The notes: a model not told the origin generated them from the letters alone. Shown: positions 36,721-45,818, counted from the first letter of the stretch. The stretch: 64,000 bases of DNA from JAZGGS01 sp963714405 (GCA_963714405.1 CAVQOH010000002.1:620001-684000), one strand, 5' to 3'. A program made the numbers and translations.

Positions 36721-38814
36721 TTATTTAAGAAAACTCATTTTTTTAACCTGAATAAATTCTCCCGAGATCATTTGATATATATATACTCCCGATGCAAAAT
36801 TTTCTGCGTTAAATGTTAATTGATATCTGCCGGGTTGTTTTACTTCGTTAATTAAAGTTGCTACCTCCCTTCCAATTAAATCAAAAACTTTTATACTAAC
36901 CATACTTTCTTTGGGAACTGAAAATATAATTTCAGTTGATGGGTTAAACGGGTTGGGATAATTTTGAGATAAAGCAAATGCATCGGGTATATTATTCTCA
37001 CTCTCATATACACCAACTGGGGTGTTCAACCAATCAATTACATTTGTCGCAAACAATGCTCTAACGTCATCTACCGCTATTGTCTCAAAACCAAAAGCAG
37101 TAAACACAACTTTACTTGTACCGTGGCTTATTCTTATTGCAGGATGTTCATCTGGTTTGAGCCAGAATGATAAAATGTTGGCTGCGTTACCATCTGCTGC
37201 TTCTATTTGATTAACGTAGCGTCCTTCAGCAGGATTAATTGTGTTTGCACCAGAGCCACCAACCAGTCGCATCATTCCCAAACTATCCGTAATTGGATCG
37301 CCATCAATTCCAAGAGTTATTGTTGCGGTATGCTGCCTGAGAATATAAGAAGAGTGTAAATAATTTGTGAAGAAATCATTTGTTGCTGTCGTGTAGGATG
37401 GGCTTGTTGGGTCAGCCATCTGGTAAGCAAGATCAACACCATTTAAATAAAGATTTCCTCCGTTATCAAGAAAAGATTCTAATGAATTCATTTCATCTAC
37501 ATTAATGCCTGGTTCTGTAATTCCCGTATTCCAAACAAATGTATTGTAGGTATTTAAGTTGCCTGTATTAGCAGGAATAAACTCACTTGGAATAATTCCA
37601 TATTCTTTCCCCTGGTAAATGAGTTCATTAACTATATAGTTTTCATAATCCATCCCATCATCATCATCAACTACAAGCATATCTAACCCAAATGTGGTAA
37701 ACCTGAATTCTGTAATTCCAAATGTGCCTTGCGCTGAAATAAATTGTGGATAGATTTTTCCAAAACCGTTGATTGAGTTTGCATTCACACTTACATCAAT
37801 GATAGTAGAATCTCCGGGATTAATTGTTACGGTATCTGTTTCCCCTAAGTTGAAAGTTCCATTAACTGTAGTAAATGAGTTAGACCATCCAGAGGGACCA
37901 TCAAAATCTAGACTAATAGTATAAGTATCTGGGAATACCCCTATATTTTTAATATACGCCGTATATTGTGCCGTCTCAGATGATGCCCCAAAGTAGTACT
38001 CATCCGAAGTAATCATAGTAGCCATATAATTTTGGTTAAGATCCCGCATGTTCGATTGAAACACCTCTTTGGTATTATCATCTTGTATAAATGCAACAAC
38101 ACGCATACTATCTAAGTTAACTGCTTGTATAAATTCTGGTGTTGGAACATATTGAAAGTTTAACATGACCGAATCACCAGGTGCCGGGACCATAAACGAA
38201 CTTCCACCAGCATTAGGTAACATTTTACGGCAGACACTAAAAAATTCAGATTCACCATTACTACCAGGTGGTTGTGTGAAATCAACTGTCTTTTCCGTTA
38301 AAGCGACTCTTAGTTTTATATCGCCAAATGTTGTAACATCGTTGGGATCCCGGATTATTTTTACTGCAACCTCAATTAGGTTATTCGAAATTACCCCTTG
38401 TGATATTATTAAATTAAAAGGTGCATATTCACTGTTGCCAGCATTAACAGCATTTATTAAAAATGAAGAGGAGCCGGTGCTAACATTAATTCCGTTTACC
38501 TGAATATCAGGAACTGCATTAACACCATAATAATTTGTTCTTGAAGTATTATCCGCCTGATTCAGCAAATACATTGGGTCGTTGGGACCTGGCCACCACA
38601 CATTGTAAATAATATGTGATATTGTTCCCAAATTTACCATAGAGCCAGTTGTTGCATTGTACCAAGCGTTATTGATAGATGCACAAGGGCCACAGCTTGC
38701 GTTTGTAAATCTTTCCACGAGAGACTTTTTATCGTATGCTAATGCTTCATTCATAAGATTAACACTGGGCAAAAAGAAAAGAATTAGCATTAATGAGAAC
38801 AGGGGTTTTTTCAT
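36721..38814 (-). CDS. Omp28-like thioredoxin-fold protein, paralogue 2, T9SS-sorted
   Basis: 697 residues. A signal peptide of about 26 residues is followed by VERFTNASCGPC (Cys41, Cys44), NVWWPGPNDPMY (71-82), and PPGSNGESEFFSVCRK starting at 182. A beta-sandwich region comes next, then the LESFLDNGGNLYLNGVDLA module also present in the protein at 34470. It ends in a T9SS sorting domain (QNYPNPFNPSTEIIF). A third Cys lies in the FFSVCRK stretch. Probably a surface thiol protein. It is set between other paralogues, with gaps of 164-178 bases, so may have its own promoter. Confidence 0.78.
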   Translation of the reverse strand: MKKPLFSLMLILFFLPSVNLMNEALAYDKKSLVERFTNASCGPCASINNAWYNATTGSMVNLGTISHIIYNVWWPGPNDPMYLLNQADNTSRTNYYGVNAVPDIQVNGINVSTGSSSFLINAVNAGNSEYAPFNLIISQGVISNNLIEVAVKIIRDPNDVTTFGDIKLRVALTEKTVDFTQPPGSNGESEFFSVCRKMLPNAGGSSFMVPAPGDSVMLNFQYVPTPEFIQAVNLDSMRVVAFIQDDNTKEVFQSNMRDLNQNYMATMITSDEYYFGASSETAQYTAYIKNIGVFPDTYTISLDFDGPSGWSNSFTTVNGTFNLGETDTVTINPGDSTIIDVSVNANSINGFGKIYPQFISAQGTFGITEFRFTTFGLDMLVVDDDDGMDYENYIVNELIYQGKEYGIIPSEFIPANTGNLNTYNTFVWNTGITEPGINVDEMNSLESFLDNGGNLYLNGVDLAYQMADPTSPSYTTATNDFFTNYLHSSYILRQHTATITLGIDGDPITDSLGMMRLVGGSGANTINPAEGRYVNQIEAADGNAANILSFWLKPDEHPAIRISHGTSKVVFTAFGFETIAVDDVRALFATNVIDWLNTPVGVYESENNIPDAFALSQNYPNPFNPSTEIIFSVPKESMVSIKVFDLIGREVATLINEVKQPGRYQLTFNAENFASGVYIYQMISGEFIQVKKMSFLK

Positions 38815-38870
38815 AACTGTATTCCTATATTTTTCTTTGAATTTATTATGCTCCTTATTTAAGCAAATAA

Positions 38871-38888
38871 CTAATTTATACCCCTACC
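38871..38888 (-). promoter_or_regulatory. Possible operator before the 36721 gene
   Basis: On the minus strand, GGTAGGGGTATAAATTAG resembles one half of the GGGGGTAATTTA palindromes in front of the TrmB gene. It lies about 57-74 bases upstream of the start at 38814. A single half-site, so tentative. Confidence 0.25.
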
Positions 38889-38936
38889 ATACTAAATGTT
38901 AAAAATACCATCTTTTTTCCAACCAATAATTGCAAG

Positions 38937-38960
38937 AAGTGCAGAGTGGCTTCTGCACTT
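38937..38960 (-). terminator. Hairpin after the 38979 gene
   Basis: AAGTGCAGA (38937-38945) pairs perfectly with TCTGCACTT (38952-38960) around a six-base loop, 18 bases after the stop. The T-tract on the minus side is poor; on the plus side TTCTTTT follows. Terminator-like or an RNA-end hairpin. Confidence 0.55.
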
Positions 38961-38978
38961 TTCTTTTAGGACTAATTT

Positions 38979-41300
38979 TTATTTGATCAAACTCATTTTT
39001 TTAACTTGAATAAAATTACCCGCCATCATTCGGAATATATAAACTCCTGATGATAAATTTTCAGCATTAAATTCCAATTCATAAGTGCCGGGTTGTTTAA
39101 CTTCATTCACTAAGACAACTACTTCTTGTCCCGCTACATCATAAACTTTAATACTTACCGGAGCGGTTTCAGGAACAGAATATTTAAGAACTGTTGATGG
39201 ATTAAATGGGTTTGGAAAATTTTGCTCTAAATTGAACTCTGTGGGAATATCAAAGTTAACATCCTCAACAGAAGTTATTATATCAATTGTAAATACAGCA
39301 TCACTAACATCATTAAAATTAGGGCTGGCTACATCACTAACTCTAATAAGGCATTCATCTGATGAATCCTGAGCAGTAACAAGCCATGAGTATGTTCCCG
39401 TATTTGAAGTTGAATTTTCAATGGTTGTCCAAGTAGCACCATTATCAACACTTAATTCGATCATTACATTATTTATGTTTTGGCTTGTCCAGATTATATC
39501 CTCTGTTTCACCAGCTACCCAAATTTCTCCTCCGTTAGGAGACTGAACCGTAACATTTGTAAGAGTTGCAATACTGTCTAACGAGTAAGAGAACGTTGCC
39601 CATTCTCCATTATTGGCAGGTACAAAGTTAGAGCTGGTTTCTCCAACTGTTGCAAGTTCACTACCCGCTTTATCAAATATTGTAAATGGAAATGTTAGGC
39701 CACCGTCTTTAGAAACCCTTACTATCATTCTATCTGGTCCATATCCAGGATATTCTGCATGCGCATAATCAAACTTTATGGAATCGGTAGGCTCGAGACC
39801 TGTAAATATACGCGTATTCATGGTATCTCCTTCTCCAATGGAAGAGTATGAATAGAAATCCAATTTCACTGATTTCGATCCGCCTAATGTTGGTCCGTTT
39901 GCACCATCAAATTGTTCAAAGGTTATTCCTCCATCAGGATTAATCACCTGCCAGCCAGCTGGGGGAAATGAACCTTCAAATAACTCTACGTTAAAGCCAC
40001 CCAATAATGCATCGGAGTTATTAAAAAGAAAATGAGGCTTCTCATTATTATTATTGAAACTTGTAACTTGTTTTTCAATAGTAATTTTCTGCTCAAAGGT
40101 TGCGTCCACAGCTAAATCTCTTCCTTTAGCAGAGCCCCATACTATTTTAGATACATCATCCTGAACAAAAGCAATTGAATAGATCATAGAATCAACCCAG
40201 ACAGCCATATCAATAGGATATGTAAAAGAATAATTATATGTACCTGCAGAGGTAGGGATAGATGTACCAAGAATATCGGGATAAGCTTTTCTAAATACAT
40301 CATAGAAATCTGCTTCTCCATTACTTCCGGGTGGTGAAGCATAGTGAATCCATCTTTCCACTGCCATAACTCTTAAATAATGATTACCTGCCGGTAAAGG
40401 AGCCACGAGATTTAGAGTTATATCAGCTTTTATGCTGTCACCTGTAACTCTGGTATCGGTTACTGAAATTTCCAGTGGGGTTCCTGCAGCCATTTGTAAA
40501 TCATAACCATCCTGCAAACTGCCAGGGGTTGTATATGGATAAACGGGGTGAGTTACCCCCCCCATAATTACATGAGGCACACCGCTTACACCGTAATAAT
40601 TTGTTCTTTCTGTATTTTCCGGAACATTATGCAGATACATCGGATCATTGGAGCCAGGCCACCAAACATGATATTTAACCGGGACAATAGTACTGAAGTT
40701 TGCATCGATAAAGGCATCTATGGTTGGATTATTTGCAGCACAAGGACTACATGAAGTGTTAGTCCATTCCTCGAGTAATACATTTTCTCTTTGTACACCT
40801 GCTAAAACTAACGAATACTGCCGCAATGTATCGTTAGCCGTAAATTCATCACCTGCTAAATTTGAATAAACCATAATATCTATAGCTGTACCGGGAGTTA
40901 TGGAGAGCTGATCGAAAGTGACCACGGCAGATTCTCCGCTGTTAAGAGCTGGAACAGGCATCGTGCTTGAGTAGGCTCCAGGTGAAACCATCATTACGAC
41001 ATCAAAAGGAGATGTTATATTAGTAGTGCCAAGGTTAGATACGGTTACTTCCGGATTAATATCAATGCTTGTTGTACCAATACCATAACTCGTATCCGGT
41101 GCAATATTATTTAGAGATATTACTGCTACATCCAAACTGTATTGGTTCCCCGCACTGATATTATCAATATATAAATTATTACTGTAGCCGTTTAAAGTAA
41201 TAAACTGCAACACAATTTCATCTTTATTGTTCGGATTTTCTTGAGCCATCAAAAAAGATGGGATTAAAACTATTACCAACCACAGTATAAATTTTTTCAT
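38979..41300 (-). CDS. Omp28-like thioredoxin-fold protein, paralogue 3, T9SS-sorted
   Basis: 773 residues. Signal peptide 1-20. An extra N-terminal CARDB-like beta domain (21-165) precedes the thioredoxin-like core, with LEEWTNTSCSPC (Cys184, Cys187), HVWWPGSNDPMY (211-222) and PPGSNGEADFYDVFRK (from 323). A MAM-like domain around 430-600 and a Kre9/KNH-like domain (SPNGGEIWVAGETEDIIW) follow. The T9SS sorting domain has QNFPNPFNPSTVLKY, ending IQVKKMSLIK. No amidotransferase-like module here, so accessory domains were swapped around a constant thiol core. Its start is 58 bases below the stop of the TrmB gene, same strand. Confidence 0.78.
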   Translation of the reverse strand: MKKFILWLVIVLIPSFLMAQENPNNKDEIVLQFITLNGYSNNLYIDNISAGNQYSLDVAVISLNNIAPDTSYGIGTTSIDINPEVTVSNLGTTNITSPFDVVMMVSPGAYSSTMPVPALNSGESAVVTFDQLSITPGTAIDIMVYSNLAGDEFTANDTLRQYSLVLAGVQRENVLLEEWTNTSCSPCAANNPTIDAFIDANFSTIVPVKYHVWWPGSNDPMYLHNVPENTERTNYYGVSGVPHVIMGGVTHPVYPYTTPGSLQDGYDLQMAAGTPLEISVTDTRVTGDSIKADITLNLVAPLPAGNHYLRVMAVERWIHYASPPGSNGEADFYDVFRKAYPDILGTSIPTSAGTYNYSFTYPIDMAVWVDSMIYSIAFVQDDVSKIVWGSAKGRDLAVDATFEQKITIEKQVTSFNNNNEKPHFLFNNSDALLGGFNVELFEGSFPPAGWQVINPDGGITFEQFDGANGPTLGGSKSVKLDFYSYSSIGEGDTMNTRIFTGLEPTDSIKFDYAHAEYPGYGPDRMIVRVSKDGGLTFPFTIFDKAGSELATVGETSSNFVPANNGEWATFSYSLDSIATLTNVTVQSPNGGEIWVAGETEDIIWTSQNINNVMIELSVDNGATWTTIENSTSNTGTYSWLVTAQDSSDECLIRVSDVASPNFNDVSDAVFTIDIITSVEDVNFDIPTEFNLEQNFPNPFNPSTVLKYSVPETAPVSIKVYDVAGQEVVVLVNEVKQPGTYELEFNAENLSSGVYIFRMMAGNFIQVKKMSLIK

Positions 41301-41358
41301 TGTTCTTCCCTGTATTTTTTGATGAATAAATTTATTGAAGCTTTTAAACTTTATTTTT

Positions 41359-42219
41359 CTAATTAACAGTAACCAGATTAGTATGCTTTATAATTTCGTT
41401 TTCTATTTCACTAAAATCTCTTCCCTTTTCCCACATATGATTAAAAAGAATTTTGCATGCTTCCGCAAGCTGCTTGTGTTCTATATAAATCATTGTTAAT
41501 TCATTCGAAACCTCAATTGGTTGCTCTAACGGAAACATAACTTTCTCCTCATCAAAAATTAACATTTTAATGGGAAGCTTTTGAACAACTCTAGCTTTTT
41601 GCCCAAACGCAATTGATTTTTTCACTGATTCAAAAAGCCAATCAACTTCTTTTAATTCATTAAACTCATAAATATCCTTTGTTGAGCCACCCCTTTTTAA
41701 CAACTTTGTTTCCTCATCTTCCTGCTCGCTTAATCGTTGCGGATTATCACTTGCATATGGACCTTTGTTAAAGGTAAGCATCTCTCTTTTAGTATTGCTA
41801 ACACTATTTGTATAACGTTTATGAATTTGAGTTTTTTCTTTCATCACATCAATAAACTCAAGAGGGTTAATTATAGATTTACTGTTCTCAAAAATTGGAG
41901 TGAATACTTCAGAAACCTGGTTAATCAATTCTTCTTTTTTCTTAAGATCATTTTGATATCTTTCGTAAACCTTTTCCATAGCAAGCTTTGGTTCAACCGC
42001 TTCAAACATTTTATTCTTACCAAGTTTTCTCTCGGTACAAATACCACGGTTAACCATTTTATTAAGGACTTCGTAAATTTTTGTTCTTGGTATGTTCACA
42101 GATTTCTGAAGATCGGCAGCGGTAAACATTTTACCACCCAAAAGTGTTATATAAACTTTTGCTTCTCTTTCGGTAAGCCCTATTTCTATAAAGGTTCTTA
42201 AGTATTTTGATTTTTCCAT
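41359..42219 (-). CDS. TrmB-family transcriptional regulator
   Basis: 286 residues. An N-terminal winged helix (about 8-80: LTEREAKVYITLLGGKMFTAADLQ, then IPRTKIYEVLNKMVNRGI) is of the TrmB type. A coiled-coil dimerisation helix (about 88-115) and a C-terminal effector-binding region with no clear sugar-binding motif follow. TrmB proteins control sugar or redox genes; here the gene sits in the middle of the thiol-protein cluster and is followed by paralogue 3 in the same direction, with a 58-base gap. It is a strong candidate controller of the cluster, and GC-rich palindromes precede its start. Confidence 0.85.
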   Translation of the reverse strand: MEKSKYLRTFIEIGLTEREAKVYITLLGGKMFTAADLQKSVNIPRTKIYEVLNKMVNRGICTERKLGKNKMFEAVEPKLAMEKVYERYQNDLKKKEELINQVSEVFTPIFENSKSIINPLEFIDVMKEKTQIHKRYTNSVSNTKREMLTFNKGPYASDNPQRLSEQEDEETKLLKRGGSTKDIYEFNELKEVDWLFESVKKSIAFGQKARVVQKLPIKMLIFDEEKVMFPLEQPIEVSNELTMIYIEHKQLAEACKILFNHMWEKGRDFSEIENEIIKHTNLVTVN

Positions 42220-42240
42220 TTCAAAATTCCCGCTTGCTTG

Positions 42241-42290
42241 TTACCCATTAGAGGGGGTAATTTAAATAAATTATCCCCCCGTGGGGGTAC
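42241..42290. promoter_or_regulatory. Clustered GC-rich palindromic operator before the TrmB gene
   Basis: In a 50-base AT-rich gap three related half-sites stand out: GGGGGTAATTTA (42253-42264), TAAATTATCCCCCC (42267-42280) and GTGGGGGTAC (42281-42290), plus TTACCC at 42241. The first two form an imperfect palindrome centred at 42265-42266, and the CCCCC/GGGGG pair 42276-42287 forms another. They lie 22-71 bases before the TrmB ATG, the usual place for an autoregulatory operator. Confidence 0.55.
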
Positions 42291-42386
42291 AACTTAAAAA
42301 ATGGACCATTAAAATCAAAGAGGTGTTTTAAGTGAGGCCTTAAACTTAATGAAAATATTAATTATAGGGATATTTGAAAGCAAAGG

Positions 42387-43244
42387 TTATCTGATAGTTG
42401 AACCAGCCTGGTAGACTTCTTTATTAACAGTATTTTGCAGATAAACCACCGTATGAACATTCTCCATATTCCAGCCGGTACTAAGCGTTTCATCAATTTC
42501 ATATGAAATTTCGCCATTTTGAACAATATTTGCAACAGATTCGCCACTAAGAGTGGGAAGTGTGGATCTTACAACATCGTAAAATTTTGTTTCTCCATTA
42601 GATCCGGGTGGATTTTCAAATTCAATATCGGTTTCGGTTATTATTGTGTGAAGCACAATTTCATCCAGGTTTAACCCTGTGGTGTTTATCTGTTCTAAAG
42701 TAACATTAATAAAATAATTTCCAGCAGCAGCGCTGTCAGTAACTTCCACACCAAACTGCGGGCTCAGTGCTAAACGCTCTTCCACCTTTTCTATTACACT
42801 TAAAGAATCTGTTGGAACAGGGTATAGAATTCCATCTACAATAGTAGTTGGGGCAAAGAATATATCATAATACATCATACGAGCATCGCATATTTCCGGA
42901 ATTGCAAGATAGAACGGATCATTAGGTGAAGGAAAATTTGTAGGGAATTTTACTGCAACAAGCTTTGATGAACCAAATCTTACATTTGTTAGCGATTCAA
43001 GAATTTTGTTTGAAGTTACGCAAGGATCGCAGCTAACATTAGCAAAGTCTTCAATTAATACAACTTTATCAACAGCAGATAAATTTTCAGGTGTTTGAAG
43101 ATTAATTTTTAAAAAGATTTTTCCCGTACCAATATCATCTGGTGCGTTTGGTGGATTTGTTTTGCAGCCACTAACTAATATAAATACAGCAGTAATTACG
43201 GAAAGAAATGGTCTGATTTTTAATGATTTTGTTTCTTCTGCCAT
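42387..43244 (-). CDS. Omp28-like thioredoxin-fold lipoprotein, paralogue 4
   Basis: 285 residues from the ATG at 43244 (an in-frame ATG at 43283 gives a non-signal-like extension). A lipobox ends LVSGC (Cys27). The thiol core is LIEDFANVSCDPC (Cys72, Cys75) with FPSPNDPFY (104-112) and PPGSNGETKFYDVVR (from 212), so it is the minimal, single-domain form of the paralogue family. It has no T9SS domain and is anchored by lipid instead. The final residues are YQAGSTIR. It could be the periplasm-facing or outer-membrane redox partner of the three secreted paralogues. Divergence in anchoring is the striking point. Confidence 0.8.
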   Translation of the reverse strand: MAEETKSLKIRPFLSVITAVFILVSGCKTNPPNAPDDIGTGKIFLKINLQTPENLSAVDKVVLIEDFANVSCDPCVTSNKILESLTNVRFGSSKLVAVKFPTNFPSPNDPFYLAIPEICDARMMYYDIFFAPTTIVDGILYPVPTDSLSVIEKVEERLALSPQFGVEVTDSAAAGNYFINVTLEQINTTGLNLDEIVLHTIITETDIEFENPPGSNGETKFYDVVRSTLPTLSGESVANIVQNGEISYEIDETLSTGWNMENVHTVVYLQNTVNKEVYQAGSTIR

Positions 43245-43342
43245 GTTATTGTGCTTCCAGTTATTGCAGTAAAATAAGTACAAGGAAAAATTATTTAATT
43301 CTCAGCTTAAAAGAAAGATATATTAACATTCACTATTTTGTT

Positions 43343-44296
43343 TTACACTGCGAGAAAAATGAGATAACCAATATATCCTGCCAGTAAAATCCCACCTTCA
43401 AATCTTTTTAGAATAAAACCGCTTTTACACATTGGCAGAATAACGATCATAAACAACATCATAATTATCAGATCGATATAACTTACACCTGAATTGTTAA
43501 TTGGTTTTATAACTGATGAAAAACCTAATACACTTAAAACATTAAATACATTTGAACCAACCGCATTACCAATTGCAATATCATTTTCATTCCTTAACGA
43601 AGCAACAACAGAAGTGATGAGTTCCGGCAAGCTTGTGCCAAGTGCAACCAATGAAAGACCTATAACAGCCTTGCTAACTCCTAATCTCTCAGCAACTTCC
43701 ACCGCGCCATTAACAAAAAAATGAGCACCACCCAAAAGCATTCCCAATCCAACAATAATCATCAATAATGATAACCAGATATTTTTCGTTTTTCCTGGTT
43801 GTATAGTTTCAGAAAATTCATTCAAGCTTCTTAAAACATTATCTTTTTTTGAATACAAATAACTAAAAACTACATAGCTTATTATTCCTAAAATTAATAA
43901 TACACCTTCTACCTTAGAGATTGAATCATCTATAAGCAGTGCAAGTAAAATGAATCCGGCAACAATCATTATTGGTATTTCACGTTTTACAAGTTGATTT
44001 GTTACCTGCATTGGCGAGATAAGTGCAGCAACACCGAGTATTAAACCAATATTGCAGATATTTGAACCCACAACGTTGCCAACAGCTATTCCCGGGTTGC
44101 CTTCAATAGCTGCTTTTATACTTACAACTAACTCCGGGCTGCTTGTGGCAAAAGCTACAACTGTTAGTCCAACGACTAAGGGGGAAACTCCTATTTGAAG
44201 AGCGAGCGAAGAACTACCACGGACCAAGCTCTCGGCTCCGGCAAATAAACCAATAATACCGGCGATAATAAAAATTGTTATTTCAATTTCGCTCAT
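43343..44296 (-). CDS. Calcium/sodium antiporter (CaCA family, YrbG-like)
   Basis: About 317 residues from the ATG at 44296, the usual length; an ATG at 44332 would add 12 polar residues. Two inverted repeats carry the alpha motifs VAFATSSPELVVS and VALGTSLPELITS, each followed by GNxVGSNxxN. Ten hydrophobic helices in all. It exchanges Ca2+ for Na+ (or K+) across the inner membrane. Separate from the thiol cluster; 98 bases from the gene at 43244. Confidence 0.93.
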   Translation of the reverse strand: MSEIEITIFIIAGIIGLFAGAESLVRGSSSLALQIGVSPLVVGLTVVAFATSSPELVVSIKAAIEGNPGIAVGNVVGSNICNIGLILGVAALISPMQVTNQLVKREIPIMIVAGFILLALLIDDSISKVEGVLLILGIISYVVFSYLYSKKDNVLRSLNEFSETIQPGKTKNIWLSLLMIIVGLGMLLGGAHFFVNGAVEVAERLGVSKAVIGLSLVALGTSLPELITSVVASLRNENDIAIGNAVGSNVFNVLSVLGFSSVIKPINNSGVSYIDLIIMMLFMIVILPMCKSGFILKRFEGGILLAGYIGYLIFLAV

Positions 44297-44505
44297 ATAA
44301 AAGTTAAATCCTTCAAAATTAGAGATTTGCAATATAGAAAGAATTTATATCATTTTTGATAACTGACAACAGGATGACACTCTTTTCCGGATTTTATAAA
44401 TAATTTATTACTGTATTTAGTGGATTCAGAGATACATTGCATTAAACGATTGACAGAAGCTATAATGCTACGGAATTACATTTTTAATTTAAACACATAT
44501 TAATT

Positions 44506-44865
44506 ATGAAATTAGTTTTTTCATTAACAATATTATCACTAATTCTGGTGAGCTGTGTACAGCCAAATCCAACTGAATCAAGTTTGGAAGGCAATTCTTC
44601 CCCCGAAATAAACAGTATCATTGTTGACCCGGTATTTATTACAGTTGGAACAACAACAACAATTACTGTAAACGCAACTGATCCAGACGGCGATCCTCTT
44701 TCATATGGCTGGACTGTGGCACTTGGTGATATTATTGGAAGCGGTTCAACCGTTAGATACACTGCCGCTTATTGCTGCGTTGGCTCAAATACCATTCATC
44801 TGGAAGTGAAAGATTCTAAAGGTGCAGCAGTTAAAGAAAGCATTGAAATTGCAGTAAACCCTTAA
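44506..44865 (+). CDS. Lipoprotein with PKD/Ig-like domain
   Basis: 119 residues. A lipobox ends LVSC (Cys17). The single domain has INSIIVDPVFITVGTTTTI and NATDPDGDPLSYGW, a PKD/cadherin-like beta sandwich, then an unusual AAYCCVGS with vicinal cysteines. The barrel protein starts eight bases downstream, so the two are co-transcribed. Likely an outer-membrane-anchored partner of that barrel; ligand unknown. Confidence 0.72.
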   Translation: MKLVFSLTILSLILVSCVQPNPTESSLEGNSSPEINSIIVDPVFITVGTTTTITVNATDPDGDPLSYGWTVALGDIIGSGSTVRYTAAYCCVGSNTIHLEVKDSKGAAVKESIEIAVNP

Positions 44866-44873
44866 GTTTTATT

Positions 44874-45818
44874 ATGCACAAATTTTTAATCCTGCTAACA
44901 ATTTGTTTTTTTGTTTTTAAACAAGAAGTTTTCTCCCAATCCTGCTGTTCAGTTGGGACCTCTCTATCAAATGGAATTGAGAGAGGTGTAACGAAACACA
45001 AACATCTTACTGCGGCGTTTTCATTTCAGAATAATATTTTAAATAGTACTTACCAATCAAAAAGTAAAATTGATGACCCGCTTAACAGAAAATCCACAGT
45101 TTCAGATTACATTATAGAATTGGAATATGGATTGGCGGAAAGAGTTTCACTGCTGATGATTGCAGGTTATACAAATAAAAGCAGAACTACAACTATAATA
45201 GATCCCCAAATAAACAGCTCTGAAGAAATAATTTTTACAGGAAATGGTTTTACTGATATTGTTATAATTGGTAAGTATCAATTGGTATCACCGAATATCA
45301 TTCAGCCCTTAGGTGTAACAATTGGCGCAGGTGCAAAATTGCCAACAGGAAATTATACACTAGAAGAAAATGGAACAAGATACTCAATTGATTTACAACC
45401 GGGAACCGGCGCAACCGATTTGCTTTTATGGGGGCATATTAACTATTCATTACCTATTGCGGGGTTATCATTTAATGCAAATGTATTTTACCGTTATGCT
45501 GGTTCAAACCTGGATAACTATCGCTTCGGTGATGAATTTATTGCTTCAATAAATACATTTTACAGAATAGCTGATTTTCTGTCAGTCAATCTTCAATTTA
45601 AAGGAAGATTTGCCGATAAAGATTACTGGGGCGGAAGATTTTTACCAAGCACCGGAGGTAGTTATATAGATTTAACTTCGGCTTTGATTTATGTGGAAGG
45701 AAATTTTAACCTTATGATTCTTGTACAGCTTCCTGTTTATAGAAATGTTGAAGGAATACAATTAACAGTTTCAGAAAAAATTGGGGCAGAGCTGCGCTAT
45801 CTTTTTGATATAAATTAA
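44874..45818 (+). CDS. Outer-membrane beta-barrel protein with N-terminal vicinal cysteines
   Basis: 314 residues. A signal peptide ends VFSQ (about residue 21) and the mature chain begins SCCSVGTSLSNGIERGV, a pair of adjacent cysteines in a Gly/Ser-rich start. The rest is a transporter-like barrel (repeated aromatic strands, ending AELRYLFDIN). Barrels with such CC starts occur in Bacteroidota, often unexplained. Since both this protein and the lipoprotein before it carry CC, a metal or thiol-linked pair is possible (inference). Confidence 0.68.
   Translation: MHKFLILLTICFFVFKQEVFSQSCCSVGTSLSNGIERGVTKHKHLTAAFSFQNNILNSTYQSKSKIDDPLNRKSTVSDYIIELEYGLAERVSLLMIAGYTNKSRTTTIIDPQINSSEEIIFTGNGFTDIVIIGKYQLVSPNIIQPLGVTIGAGAKLPTGNYTLEENGTRYSIDLQPGTGATDLLLWGHINYSLPIAGLSFNANVFYRYAGSNLDNYRFGDEFIASINTFYRIADFLSVNLQFKGRFADKDYWGGRFLPSTGGSYIDLTSALIYVEGNFNLMILVQLPVYRNVEGIQLTVSEKIGAELRYLFDIN

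Noticed and set aside
38815..38902. Overlapping plus-strand ORF (38657-38902) antisense to the thiol protein start
   Set aside because: It is the mirror of a strongly supported minus-strand gene, with no ribosome-binding site or domain.
33614..41300. Repeated NYPNPFNPST-coding DNA as a mobile repeat
   Set aside because: The similarity is at protein level (T9SS sorting domains); the codons differ, so it is domain homology rather than a DNA repeat.
44448..44459. TTGACA next to TATAAT before the 44506 lipoprotein gene as a sigma-70 promoter
   Set aside because: The two boxes are only about five bases apart, not 17, so they cannot form a normal promoter.
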